Shown here: in pieces, positions 35,801-42,974 of the stretch
Numbering within the stretch: the first letter of the stretch is position 1
Layout: each line of letters starts with the position of its first letter
DNA from: Streptomyces sp. NBC_00525
Lineage (GTDB): Bacteria > Actinomycetota > Actinomycetes > Streptomycetales > Streptomycetaceae
NCBI RefSeq assembly: GCF_036346595.1
Contig: NZ_CP107834.1
Location: 6,510,001-6,574,000, forward strand
Direction of reading: 5' to 3'
Length of the DNA stretch: 64,000 bases
Translations under genes and position numbers: made by a program
The notes under the pieces: generated by a model
What the model was told of the DNA's origin: nothing
What the model saw: the letters and a program-made list of their open reading frames with translations, nothing else
Databases searched by the model: none

Positions 35801-36941
35801 CGGCGTCGACCTTCTTGTCGAGGCCCGAGAGCGTCGCCTCGACGTCCTTCTTCGTGCCGTCGTAGACCTTCTGGAGCTTCGCCGTGACCTCGGCGCGCTT
35901 CTTCTCGTCCTTCGACTTCGCCTCGCCCTTGCCGCCGTCCACCTGCTGCCCGGCCCGCGCACGCGTGGCGGTCAGCGAGTTCATCGCGGCCGCGCCCGAA
36001 GCCGCCGCGCCCGCCTTCGCCGCCGAGAGCTGACGGTTCTCGGCGGACTTCCCCTTCGCCGGGGCCTTCGCGGAGTCCGTCTCGGCGGTCTTCTTCGCGG
36101 TCAGCGCCTCGTTGAACTCCGGCTCGTTGCCCTTGGCGAGCTGCTCCTCGGTGACCTCCGCGTCGGCCATGGCCTTGTCGTTCTGCGCGGGCCCTTCGGA
36201 GAAGTCGGTGACCGACGCCGGCTGCTTCTCGGGGATCGCGGCCGCCGCCGACGGCGCCCCCGGGTTGCCGGGAGGCCGGTCCGGGGTGAGCGGGGTGACG
36301 GACTTCTCCTTGGCGGCGGAGGTGTCCGGCGGGGCCTTCGTCGCCTTGTCGATGTCCTTGGCCGACGACTCCTTGCCGTCCGTGACCTTGCCGTCGACCT
36401 CTGCCTTGACCCGCTCCGCCTTGCCGGACTTGGAGAACTTGTCGGCCTCGTCCAGGTTCTTCGGCGCCTGGGACTCGATCGCCTTGTTCACCGCGTCGAT
36501 GAACGCCTTCTTGTCGAACTCGCCCGGCTTCGCGGCGTTCATCCGCTCCGCGTTGGCCGCCTTGCCCTGCGCCTCCTTGTCGTCCGGAGGCGCGACGGCG
36601 GCATCCTGCGACGCCTTCGACTCGACCCCGGCCGGCCGGTGCTGCGCCATCCGCTGCTGCTTCGCCGCGACGTCCGCCCGGACGCTACGGAAGCCGGGCG
36701 CCCTGGCCGGGGGAGGCTTCACGGGGGCGGTGTAGCGCTGGGCGACCAGCCGGGAGACCGCCGCGTTGCCGGCCGCCCGCTGCAAACGCTGCACGCTGCG
36801 GCGGTCCGGAACCGCGGGAGCCGGAGCCGCAACCGGAACCGAGGTGGGCTCCGGGGCAGGGGTGGGGGCCGGGGCGGCGTTCGTACGGGGGGTGCCGGTG
36901 CGAGCCGGGGTGGCGGGGGGCTTGTCGGGAACGGCCTTCAC
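32874..36941 (-). CDS. Large CIS-associated toxin-like effector (1355 aa)
   Basis: The GTG at 36941 has GGGGGAGG five bases upstream. Residues 1-48 are Pro/Ala-rich. Residues 50-69 hold VQRLQRAAGNAAVSRLVAQR. Residues 70-370 are charged and low complexity. Residues 370-560 are helical or coiled-coil. Residues about 560-850 contain several amphipathic or hydrophobic helices (LLLGILAKAAGAIMKIIKD, YLIPTVIIAGITWILSLL, IPLLIGFLASLLGIGSLAAK) ending in a basic stretch. Residues 880-1355 are a hydrophilic C-terminal domain I do not recognise, encoded by DNA near 50 percent GC. The layout (N-terminal motif, long body, exchangeable tip, adjacent small gene) matches polymorphic toxins loaded by CIS. The activity of the tip is unknown. 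Confidence 0.75.
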   Translation of the reverse strand: MKAVPDKPPATPARTGTPRTNAAPAPTPAPEPTSVPVAAPAPAVPDRRSVQRLQRAAGNAAVSRLVAQRYTAPVKPPPARAPGFRSVRADVAAKQQRMAQHRPAGVESKASQDAAVAPPDDKEAQGKAANAERMNAAKPGEFDKKAFIDAVNKAIESQAPKNLDEADKFSKSGKAERVKAEVDGKVTDGKESSAKDIDKATKAPPDTSAAKEKSVTPLTPDRPPGNPGAPSAAAAIPEKQPASVTDFSEGPAQNDKAMADAEVTEEQLAKGNEPEFNEALTAKKTAETDSAKAPAKGKSAENRQLSAAKAGAAASGAAAMNSLTATRARAGQQVDGGKGEAKSKDEKKRAEVTAKLQKVYDGTKKDVEATLSGLDKKVDAAFTSGEKAARDAFTADHKRRMKKYKDKRYSGWTGKARWVKDKFAGLPEEANSLYQEARKLYVSRMQTVISSVADIIGTELGKAKARIAKGRGELKAEVDKLPADLRQFGEEAAKDFAGKFDDLEATVNEKSDQLVQDLAQKYTAALNKVDEEIKKLQEANKGLIDKAKDAIVGAIKTINELKNLLLGILAKAAGAIMKIIKDPIGFLGNLVSAVGAGLNLFITNIADHLKTGLVSWLLGTAVKAGLELPQRFDMKGIIQLIGSLLGLTWANIRARVTRKGVPDEAMTAVESSVPVAQNIAREGPAGAVKEIQEEAGDLKSTILQKLTTYLIPTVIIAGITWILSLLNPASAFVRAVKGIIDIVTFVVNQGSQIVEFVNSVLDAVVAIANGSKAGVPKMVETALAASIPLLIGFLASLLGIGSLAAKVRSVFHAVSRPVNRAIDKIVNFIAKKGKALWRRTKKKIRGGDDSPSGKRMRLDKGVRAAVSAVNRFRGRPVAGAALTPILAAIRRRYGLTELKPVETSDKWSVHAKINPEKTAETEALTQGEKERTGVETRHPSRNPSRKELESRLRKASRAIEPVLIRSTRDGISEGKLNSKLQQLQERHQLSQLSLESGGQFKAQINPSLILKNPRVRIITDAEMADIMTPLLDQAEVAYLKQILADPERRKKIWDASESYIRGDRDGFDGLTHFEAAWILRTVKPPEKISKAGDPYGKSFPRENVAIYLPKEQFKDYKEGRIGQIEGSLGRYAAYTRKDGRPVASMADRLAKKAAELGDSFNVSPQDLLRCIHSGNPREWTTLRDKLKKRLEESQSQITKTKRSQVELFIRAMDQAVSLTQEVESGRKRGVIGATVARNALVQAGLAQSMESVMGADGILAIMTPQVESDSEIIKHRRLGAVFNVLQLAAKHRPQTLVSVNEHDLKPLSTAIKRLLEEGFSGTVEPDSIAAREEDVRAQLILMLEAFDGYGGWRSS

Positions 36942-37178
36942 TCGCGCCTCCCCCCAGCACAGCTCCGCCCGGACGTGATGGAAAGCCAGGCTGCCGCGCG
37001 CCCCCGGCACGCGCCGAGGCTGAGCGGGAAGGGCCGGGGGCACGGCGCCCCGGTGCGCGTGGGGCCCCGCACTTGCCTGATCGGGCAGCGGCCCGTGCAC
37101 GCCGGGGCGGCCGACCATCCGTTCCCGGTGATCGCCGAAGTGACGAGAATCGCCGGAGTTCCCCGGTCGCACGGCGGG

Positions 37179-37241
37179 CCACGCGAACGGCCCTGCGAGC
37201 CCCGCGAACGGCCCCGCAGGCCACGCGAACGGCCCCGCGGC
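37179..37241. repeat. Three 21-bp direct repeats
   Basis: Three head-to-tail units share the core CGCGAACGGCC followed by CTGCGAG or a variant. They lie at 37179, 37200 and 37221. A period of 21 bp is two helical turns, so a bound protein would meet all copies on one DNA face. A coding origin (seven-codon repeat) is possible but no gene is supported here. Confidence 0.75.
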
Positions 37242-37263
37242 GGGCGGCGGAACGGGGTGCGAA

Positions 37264-37299
37264 GCACGTCGAGGAGCACGTCGAGGAGCACGTCAAGGA
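37264..37299. repeat. Three 12-bp direct repeats before the sheath gene
   Basis: GCACGTCGAGGA occurs at 37264 and 37276 and as GCACGTCAAGGA at 37288. The last copy contributes the AAGGAG ribosome site of the sheath gene. The first two copies carry weaker GAGGA versions. Confidence 0.75.
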
Positions 37300-37308
37300 G
37301 AGGCCCAT

Positions 37309-38847
37309 ATGCCGTCGTACCTGTCCCCGGGCGTCTACGTCGAAGAGGTCGAGTCCGGTTCCCGGCCGATCGAAGGGGTGGGCACGTCGGTCGCCGCCTT
37401 CGTGGGGTTCGCCCAGCGCGGCCCGTTCGACGAGCCGACGCTGATCACGAACTGGAGCCAATTCGTCAGCACCTTCGGCGACTTCGTCGACGGCACCTAC
37501 CTCGCATCGAGCGTCTACGGCTTCTTCGCCAACGGCGGCGGCATCTGCTACGTCGTCCGCATCGGCGACGGCTCGGACACGGTGGCCGGGGGAGCGGACG
37601 GCGCACTGGCGGCCGGCTCCGAGGTCCAGGTCGGCCCGTACGCCGTGAAGCCCCGGCCGGGTGTGGCCGGCGAGATCAGCGTGGAGGTCGCTGCGGCCGA
37701 GGGCGACGATCTGCCGTCCGACGTGTTCCGGCTCGTCGTCAAGCGCGACGGCCAGGTGGCGGAGACGTACCCGTCCGTGACCACCAAACGCAGCAAGGAG
37801 AACGTCGCCACCCGTGTCAACGCCCAGTCCGAACTGATCGAGATACGGGAGTCGGGGCGCGGCGCCGCCCCCGCCCGCCCCGAGCCCCAGTCGGTGACCC
37901 TCGCCCCCGCGGCCCCGGCCGCCGGGGGCGCCGGCACGCTCGCCCCCGAGGTGTACGTCGGCGACGCCGACAGCCGTACGGGGCTGGGGGGCCTGGAGGC
38001 CGTGGACGACGTCACCATGATCGCCGTGCCGGACCTGATGAGCGCGTACGAACGCGGCCTGCTGGACCTGGAGGCGGTCGTCGCCGTACAGCAGGCGCTC
38101 ATCGCCCACTGCGAGCTGATGGGCGACCGGGTCGCCGTCCTGGACCCGCCGCCCGGACTCTCACCGCAGCAGATCCGCACCTGGCGCACCGACCGGGCGA
38201 ACTTCGACTCCAAGTACGCCACGCTCTACTACCCGTGGATCAGCGTCGCCGACCCGGCGTCAGGCCGCGCCACCCTCGTACCGCCCAGCGGGCATGTCGC
38301 GGGGATCTGGGCGCGCAACGACGACTCGCGCGGCGTGCACAAGGCACCGGCCAACGAGGTGGTGCGCGGGGCGGTGGCGTTGCAGACGCAGCTCACCAAG
38401 GGCGAGCACGACCTGCTCAACCCGATCGGGCTGAACTGCATCCGCTCATTCCCCGGCCGGGGCATCCGGGTCTGGGGCGCCCGCACCCTCTCCTCCGACC
38501 CGGCCTGGCGCTACCTCAACGTGCGGCGGCTGTTCAACTACCTGGAGGAGTCGATCCTCGCCGGCACCCAGTGGGTCGTCTTCGAGCCGAACGACGACGC
38601 GCTGTGGGCCCGTATCCGCCGCACGGTCTCCGCCTTCCTGGTCAACGAGTGGCGCAAGGGTTCGCTGTTCGGACTGACCCCGGATGAGGCGTTCTATGTG
38701 AAGTGCGACCGGGAGACCAACCCGCCGGAGAGCGTGGACGCGGGACAGGTCGTGTGCGAGATCGGGGTCGCGCCCGTCAAACCGGCGGAGTTCGTCGTCT
38801 TCCGCCTCTCCCAGCTGACCGGCGGCACCGGCGGCGTCGACGAGTGA
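37309..38847 (+). CDS. cis2: Contractile sheath protein (Cis2)
   Basis: The 512-residue sheath opens with YLSPGVYVEEVESGSRPIEG, the classic start of phage-tail and eCIS sheaths whose N-terminal strand links neighbouring subunits. ARTLSSDPAWRYLNVRR, EESILAGTQWVVFEPND and the C-terminal EIGVAPVKPAEFVVFRLSQ are the conserved sheath core. A variable insertion (about residues 90-220) is exposed on the outside in related particles. Only one sheath gene is present, unlike Afp with three. AAGGAGAGG precedes the ATG. It is first gene of the structural operon. Confidence 0.94.
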   Translation: MPSYLSPGVYVEEVESGSRPIEGVGTSVAAFVGFAQRGPFDEPTLITNWSQFVSTFGDFVDGTYLASSVYGFFANGGGICYVVRIGDGSDTVAGGADGALAAGSEVQVGPYAVKPRPGVAGEISVEVAAAEGDDLPSDVFRLVVKRDGQVAETYPSVTTKRSKENVATRVNAQSELIEIRESGRGAAPARPEPQSVTLAPAAPAAGGAGTLAPEVYVGDADSRTGLGGLEAVDDVTMIAVPDLMSAYERGLLDLEAVVAVQQALIAHCELMGDRVAVLDPPPGLSPQQIRTWRTDRANFDSKYATLYYPWISVADPASGRATLVPPSGHVAGIWARNDDSRGVHKAPANEVVRGAVALQTQLTKGEHDLLNPIGLNCIRSFPGRGIRVWGARTLSSDPAWRYLNVRRLFNYLEESILAGTQWVVFEPNDDALWARIRRTVSAFLVNEWRKGSLFGLTPDEAFYVKCDRETNPPESVDAGQVVCEIGVAPVKPAEFVVFRLSQLTGGTGGVDE

Positions 38848-38910
38848 CCCGCGCCCTCCACCCCCTCCCGGTGACCGGACCGTTCCCGTACCTGGCGTAA
38901 GGAGCCTGTG

Positions 38911-39354
38911 GTGCCACTTCCCGATCTCGACAGTTCCGTCGGGCACTCCTTCGGTCTCGAATTCGACAGCGTCGTCATCAAGCAGATCACCGAGGTCAGC
39001 GGTCTGAAGATGGAACAGGACGTCATCGAGCTGAAGCAGAACACCGCCGACGGCAAGTACGCCATCAAGAAGCTGCCCGGCCGCCCCAAGGCCGGCGAGG
39101 TCACCGTCACGCGCGGTCTGACCGAGGACAACAGCTTCGAACGATGGATCAAGGACTCCCGCTTCGGCCGCATGACGAGCGCCCGCCGCAACGGCGCGGT
39201 CATCGTCTACGACTACGAGGGCCTGCCCATCAAGCGCTACAAGCTCATCAACGCCTGGCCCAAGTCGCTGGAGATCGGCACGCTCAAGGCCGGTGACACC
39301 TCGGTGCTCACGGAGAAGCTGGCGATCACGTACGAAAGCATGGAGCTCGACTGA
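38911..39354 (+). CDS. cis1: Inner tube protein (Cis1, gp19 family)
   Basis: This is a 147-residue Hcp/gp19-type tube protein. HSFGLEFDSVVIKQITEVSG, then ELKQNTADGKYAIKKLPGRP, then the last strand KLAITYESMELD. It stacks as hexamers inside the sheath and holds cargo in its lumen. AAGGAG fits the second of two adjacent GTG codons (38911) better than the first (38908). The stop overlaps the next ATG (TGATG). Confidence 0.93.
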   Translation: MPLPDLDSSVGHSFGLEFDSVVIKQITEVSGLKMEQDVIELKQNTADGKYAIKKLPGRPKAGEVTVTRGLTEDNSFERWIKDSRFGRMTSARRNGAVIVYDYEGLPIKRYKLINAWPKSLEIGTLKAGDTSVLTEKLAITYESMELD

Positions 39355-39788
39355 TGCGGCGTACGGTCCAGTTCCCCGCACCGTCGGAACGGGACGGCGC
39401 AACGGGACGGTCCGAGCCGCTGCGCACGGAGTTCACCTTCGAGCTGCCACGCGGTTACGTGGACGAGTCGGGCACCGTGCACCGCAGCGGGGTGATGCGT
39501 CTCGCGACCGCGCGGGACGAACTGGTTCCCCTGCGCGACGACCGGGTCCGGGAGAACTCCGCGTATCTGTCGGTCGTACTGATCTCGCGGGTGGTGACCC
39601 GCATCGGCACCGTCGAGGACATCCACCCCGGCGTCATCGAGGACCTGTTCGCGTCCGACCTGGCGTTCCTCCAGGACTTCTACCGCCGGATCAACGCCGA
39701 GGGGCACACCCGCGCGGCCGTCACCTGTCCGTCCTGCGACGAGGAGTTCGCGGTGGATCTCGCCGGCGGTCGCCTGGGGGAATCGTGA
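39354..39788 (+). CDS. CIS/phage tail assembly protein with C-terminal zinc-knuckle
   Basis: This 144-residue protein sits between tube and DUF6760 genes in the same order as in other actinobacterial CIS. It has beta-rich N-terminal residues (FTFELPRGYVDESGTVHRSG), a helical middle and a CPSC knuckle near the C-terminus; only two Cys are present, so zinc binding would need other ligands. It resembles small tail assembly chaperone or baseplate proteins that pair with the following small protein. The exact role is not known. The next gene starts with GTG inside its stop (GTGA). Confidence 0.72.
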   Translation: MRRTVQFPAPSERDGATGRSEPLRTEFTFELPRGYVDESGTVHRSGVMRLATARDELVPLRDDRVRENSAYLSVVLISRVVTRIGTVEDIHPGVIEDLFASDLAFLQDFYRRINAEGHTRAAVTCPSCDEEFAVDLAGGRLGES

Positions 39789-39928
39789 CGTACGCGACCG
39801 ACCTGCTCTACGAGGAGGTCGCGTACCTCGCCTACCACTTCCACTGGCCGCTGGACGACCTGCTGGACCTGGAACACCCGGAACGCCTGAAGTTCGTGGC
39901 ACAGGTCGCCCGCCTCAACGGGCAGTAG
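39785..39928 (+). CDS. DUF6760-like small CIS protein (47 aa)
   Basis: This is a 47-residue protein starting TYATDLLYEEVAYLAYHFHW, then LDDLLDLEHPERLKFVAQVA. It is helical and aromatic-rich. GTG at 39785 overlaps the previous stop by four bases. Tiny proteins of this type occur at this position in Streptomyces CIS and in some phage tails. A role as assembly chaperone or baseplate bridge is inferred from the coupling with its neighbour. Confidence 0.78.
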   Translation: MTYATDLLYEEVAYLAYHFHWPLDDLLDLEHPERLKFVAQVARLNGQ

Positions 39929-39956
39929 CCAGGAGCACGGAGGAGGACGAGGAACC

Positions 39957-41711
39957 ATGGGGCTGATGTCCTGGCTGCGCGGCGGCCGCTCCGCCGGAGC
40001 CCCGGCCCCGACGCCCCCGGACGGCGACGGCGCACGGCCCGACCGGGGCGACCGGGTCGACGTGAACCGGCTGGAACCCGTCCAGCGATCCGTCACCGGC
40101 CAGCGTCTGCTCATCGACCCGACCGGATTCGAGGCCGGGCTCACCACCCGACAGGACACCGCGCTCGGAACGCCCCTCGGGCATTTGGTGAGCCCGGAAG
40201 CCCCGGCCGGCCTGGTGGGCGGCGTCGCCGACGCGGTGGCGGGGAGCCCGCCACCGCCGCCGGTCCAGCGGGCCGTCGAAATGCCGATGCCGGCGGCGCG
40301 GGCGGGGGTGCGTACGGTCGTGGTCCAGCGGGCGTACGCGGACGGCCTGCCGAGCCTGACCTCCGCCGGGCCCACCGGCGCCCCGGCGGGGATGCCGGTA
40401 CGCCGGCTGATCGGCGAGCAGCCCCTCGTACCCACGACCGAACCGGCCGGCCCGGCGCCGGACCCGGTCGCCTCCGGGCCGGAGTCGGCCACCCCCGATC
40501 CCGGCTCCGTCGCCTCCCGGCCGGAAGCGGCGGCTCCGGGGCCCGGCGGCCACGCGGACCCGCCCCCCGTCCAGCGCACCGCCGCCGACACGCCCGCGCG
40601 GCCCCTTCCGCCGCCGATGCCGCCCCGGCGGGCCGGCGGTCTCGGCGCGCCGCTGCCCGGTCTGCCGCCCACGGCCCAGCGCCGGGCGGCCCAGTCACCT
40701 GCCCCGGCCCCCTCCCCGCAGGTGCAGCGCGACAGCGCGCCGCCGCCGGCGGACGACGCCCCGAGCCCGGAGTCCGGGGCACCGGACCGGGGCCCCGCCG
40801 AGCCGGAGAGCGTGGCCCCGCTCCTGGGGGACGCCCCGCTCGCACAGCGCCCGGCCCCGGAGGACGTTTCCCGCACGGGCAGCGGGGAAGACACCGCGAG
40901 CCCGGCCGATACGAGAACCCCCACCGCCCCCGTACAGCGCAGCGCCACCGCACTCCCACCCGCGCCCGAGCCCGCCCGGCCCACCGCACCCCTCCTCGGG
41001 GCACGCCCCCTGACCCTCCGTACCGCCCCCGCACCCGGCGCGGAGGCCCCCGCCGCCGAACCCGCTGTGCAGCGTGCGGCCGAGAGCGGCGGGAGCCTCG
41101 GCGGCGACCCGTCCCGCTCGTCGCCCTTCGTACCGGCCCCCGACGGTCCGCCGCCCGCCGTGGCCGTGCGCTGGACCGCCCCCGACACCGGCGGAGCACG
41201 CGGCGCGGGCGGCGCCACCGTCACGCCCGCAGCACCGTCGCAGCCCGCGCCCACCCCCGTACAGCGGCAGACGCACCCGGCCTCCGGGCCCGGCGGGGGA
41301 CCGCGGGTCCCGCGCTCCGTGCCGTCCGCGGGGGCCGTCGCCGTGGCGGCCGGGGTGGCGCAGCGGATGGCGGACGGGAGCGTCGTGTTCGCGTCGGCGC
41401 CCCGCGACGGCACCTCGCGGCCGGTCGTCCAGCGGGACTCCGAGACCGCCGAGGAACCCCCGCCACTGCCCGAGCCCGACCCGCAGCCCGAACCGCAGCC
41501 CGAACCGGAACCGGAACCGGAGCCGTCCGAGGCGGCGCAGCCACCGGCGGCGACCACCGCCTCGTCCATGGGCCCCGAGGGGTCGCCGCAGGCGCCGCCC
41601 GTGACCGACGAACTGGTCCGCGCGCTCTACGCACCCCTCAGCCGGCTCCTCAAGGCCGATCTGAGGCTCGAACGCGAACGCTCCGGCTTCCTCATCAACA
41701 CCCGTCACTGA
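39957..41711 (+). CDS. Pro/Ala-rich VQR-repeat CIS protein (584 aa)
   Basis: This 584-residue protein is mostly low complexity: Pro, Ala, Gly and acidic residues. At least nine VQR tripeptides (VQRSVTGQR, VQRAVEMP, VQRAYADG, VQRTAADT, VQRDSAPP, VQRSATAL, VQRAAESG, VQRQTHPA, VQRDSETA) and three AQR variants recur through residues about 35-500. The first 80 residues and the final 40 (VTDELVRALYAPLSRLLKAD) look folded. GAGGAGGA precedes the ATG. It lies between DUF6760 and the second tube gene. It could be a tape-measure-like or scaffold protein, or a cargo adaptor; I do not recognise a family. Confidence 0.7.
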   Translation: MGLMSWLRGGRSAGAPAPTPPDGDGARPDRGDRVDVNRLEPVQRSVTGQRLLIDPTGFEAGLTTRQDTALGTPLGHLVSPEAPAGLVGGVADAVAGSPPPPPVQRAVEMPMPAARAGVRTVVVQRAYADGLPSLTSAGPTGAPAGMPVRRLIGEQPLVPTTEPAGPAPDPVASGPESATPDPGSVASRPEAAAPGPGGHADPPPVQRTAADTPARPLPPPMPPRRAGGLGAPLPGLPPTAQRRAAQSPAPAPSPQVQRDSAPPPADDAPSPESGAPDRGPAEPESVAPLLGDAPLAQRPAPEDVSRTGSGEDTASPADTRTPTAPVQRSATALPPAPEPARPTAPLLGARPLTLRTAPAPGAEAPAAEPAVQRAAESGGSLGGDPSRSSPFVPAPDGPPPAVAVRWTAPDTGGARGAGGATVTPAAPSQPAPTPVQRQTHPASGPGGGPRVPRSVPSAGAVAVAAGVAQRMADGSVVFASAPRDGTSRPVVQRDSETAEEPPPLPEPDPQPEPQPEPEPEPEPSEAAQPPAATTASSMGPEGSPQAPPVTDELVRALYAPLSRLLKADLRLERERSGFLINTRH

Positions 41712-41727
41712 TCGAGAGGCACGCGCC

Positions 41728-42168
41728 ATGGCCACCGCCCCCGCCCCCGACGACCCCGCAGTCAGCGTCTGCTTCGTCGTCACGATCGACGACATCGAAC
41801 TCGGATCGTTCAACACCTGTGACGGGCTGGGCTGCGAAGTCGTCCTGGAGACCCGCGAGGAGGGCGGCAACAACGGACATGTGTGGCAGCTCCCGACCCG
41901 GCTGAAGTACTCCAATGTGAAGCTGTCGCGCCCGCTGACGCGGGAGACCGAGAAGGTGGCGCGCTGGTTCGCCACCATGACGACCGGGTTCAGCCGCAAG
42001 ACCGCCCACATCGAGGCGCGCACCGGCGACGGCCGCAAGGTGGCCCAGTGGGGGCTGCTGGAGGTCGTGCCCGTGCGCTGGACGGGGCCGTCGTTCACGC
42101 CGGAGTCGCCCAAGGTCGCGATGGAGACGATCGAGATCGCCCATCACGGCTATGTGATGGAGGGCTGA
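41728..42168 (+). CDS. Second tube/tail protein (Afp5-like, gp19 family)
   Basis: This 146-residue gp19-fold paralogue of the tube protein includes SFNTCDGLGCEVVLETREEG, then LPTRLKYSNVKLSRPLTRET, and ends in an EIAHHGYV strand. In Afp-type particles such paralogues connect the spike or hub to the tube. GAGAGGCACG lies upstream of the ATG. It is followed six bases on by the LysM adaptor gene. Confidence 0.88.
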   Translation: MATAPAPDDPAVSVCFVVTIDDIELGSFNTCDGLGCEVVLETREEGGNNGHVWQLPTRLKYSNVKLSRPLTRETEKVARWFATMTTGFSRKTAHIEARTGDGRKVAQWGLLEVVPVRWTGPSFTPESPKVAMETIEIAHHGYVMEG

Positions 42169-42173
42169 GCGGC

Positions 42174-42974
42174 GTGAGCGGCGCGGGACCCATCGCCTTC
42201 AGCGCGGCCGGCACGTCCGGAGCGGCGTCCGCGGCCAGGGGCGGCTCGGCCAGGCCCAAGCTGGAGCACGCCTATCTGGAGCTGCGCACCCCGCCCACCG
42301 GCGGTGGACTCACCCCCGGCGGGCCGTGCGGGCGGATCGACTTCCAGTTCAACCCCAAGGAGCTGAGCCTGACGAAGGCTGCCTCCTGGAAGCGCACCCC
42401 GGCCAAGGGCGCGAAGAGTTCGGGCCCGCCCGAGTACCAGGGCTCCCAGCCCAGCAAGCTCACCGTCGAGATGTTCTTCGACGCCGGGGACACCCAGGAC
42501 ACCCGGGTCGTCACGGCGGTGGAGCAGCTGTTCGCCTGCTGCGTACCGACGAATGAGACCCGGCAGCAGCAGCGCTCCTCACCGCCCTGGGTGGTGTTCC
42601 ACTGGGGCGGACTGACCGGCTTCCCCGGCTATGTGAGCCAGGTCGCCGCCAAGTACACCCTGTTCACCACCTCGGGCGTGCCGATCCGGGCGGTGTGCCA
42701 GGTGACGATGGAGGAGATCAGCGGGGAGACACCCGGCCAGAACCCCACCTCGGGCGCGCTGGCGGCCCGGCGGGTGCACCGGGTCGCCTCCGGGGACTCG
42801 CTGCCCTCGCTGGCGCACCGGGAGTACGGCGACGCCGGCGCCTGGCGGATCATCGCCGAGGCCAACGGGATCGACGACCCGATCAGGCTGGCGCCCGGCA
42901 CCCAACTGCTGCTGCCCGCCCCGGACGAGCTGGGCCGGCTCGACGACTCCGGCCGCCGGGGGGCGGGACGATGA
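42174..42974 (+). CDS. LysM-containing CIS hub/adaptor protein (Afp7-like)
   Basis: This is a 266-residue protein. The CIS tube-type domain includes IDFQFNPKELSLTKAASWKR, then SKLTVEMFFDAGDTQDTR, then a C-terminal LysM module (VASGDSLPSLAHREYGDAGA, IAEANGIDDPIRLAPG). It matches the gp53/LysM-type baseplate proteins that join tube to spike. GTG start just after the tube stop; the last four bases overlap the spike ATG (ATGA). Confidence 0.88.
   Translation: MSGAGPIAFSAAGTSGAASAARGGSARPKLEHAYLELRTPPTGGGLTPGGPCGRIDFQFNPKELSLTKAASWKRTPAKGAKSSGPPEYQGSQPSKLTVEMFFDAGDTQDTRVVTAVEQLFACCVPTNETRQQQRSSPPWVVFHWGGLTGFPGYVSQVAAKYTLFTTSGVPIRAVCQVTMEEISGETPGQNPTSGALAARRVHRVASGDSLPSLAHREYGDAGAWRIIAEANGIDDPIRLAPGTQLLLPAPDELGRLDDSGRRGAGR

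Larger units (their letters stand above)
36942..37308. promoter_or_regulatory. Divergent regulatory region, effector / CIS structural operon
   Basis: This 367-bp region separates the minus-strand effector gene from the sheath gene. It contains three 21-bp direct repeats (37179-37241) and three 12-bp direct repeats (37264-37299), and AAGGAGAGG as the sheath ribosome site. No confident -10/-35 pair was found. It must hold the main promoter of the structural operon. Confidence 0.55.

Noticed and set aside
36942..37172. 77-residue N-terminal extension of the effector
   Set aside because: No ribosome site upstream and composition unlike coding sequence; GTG at 36941 has GGGGGAGG at ideal spacing.
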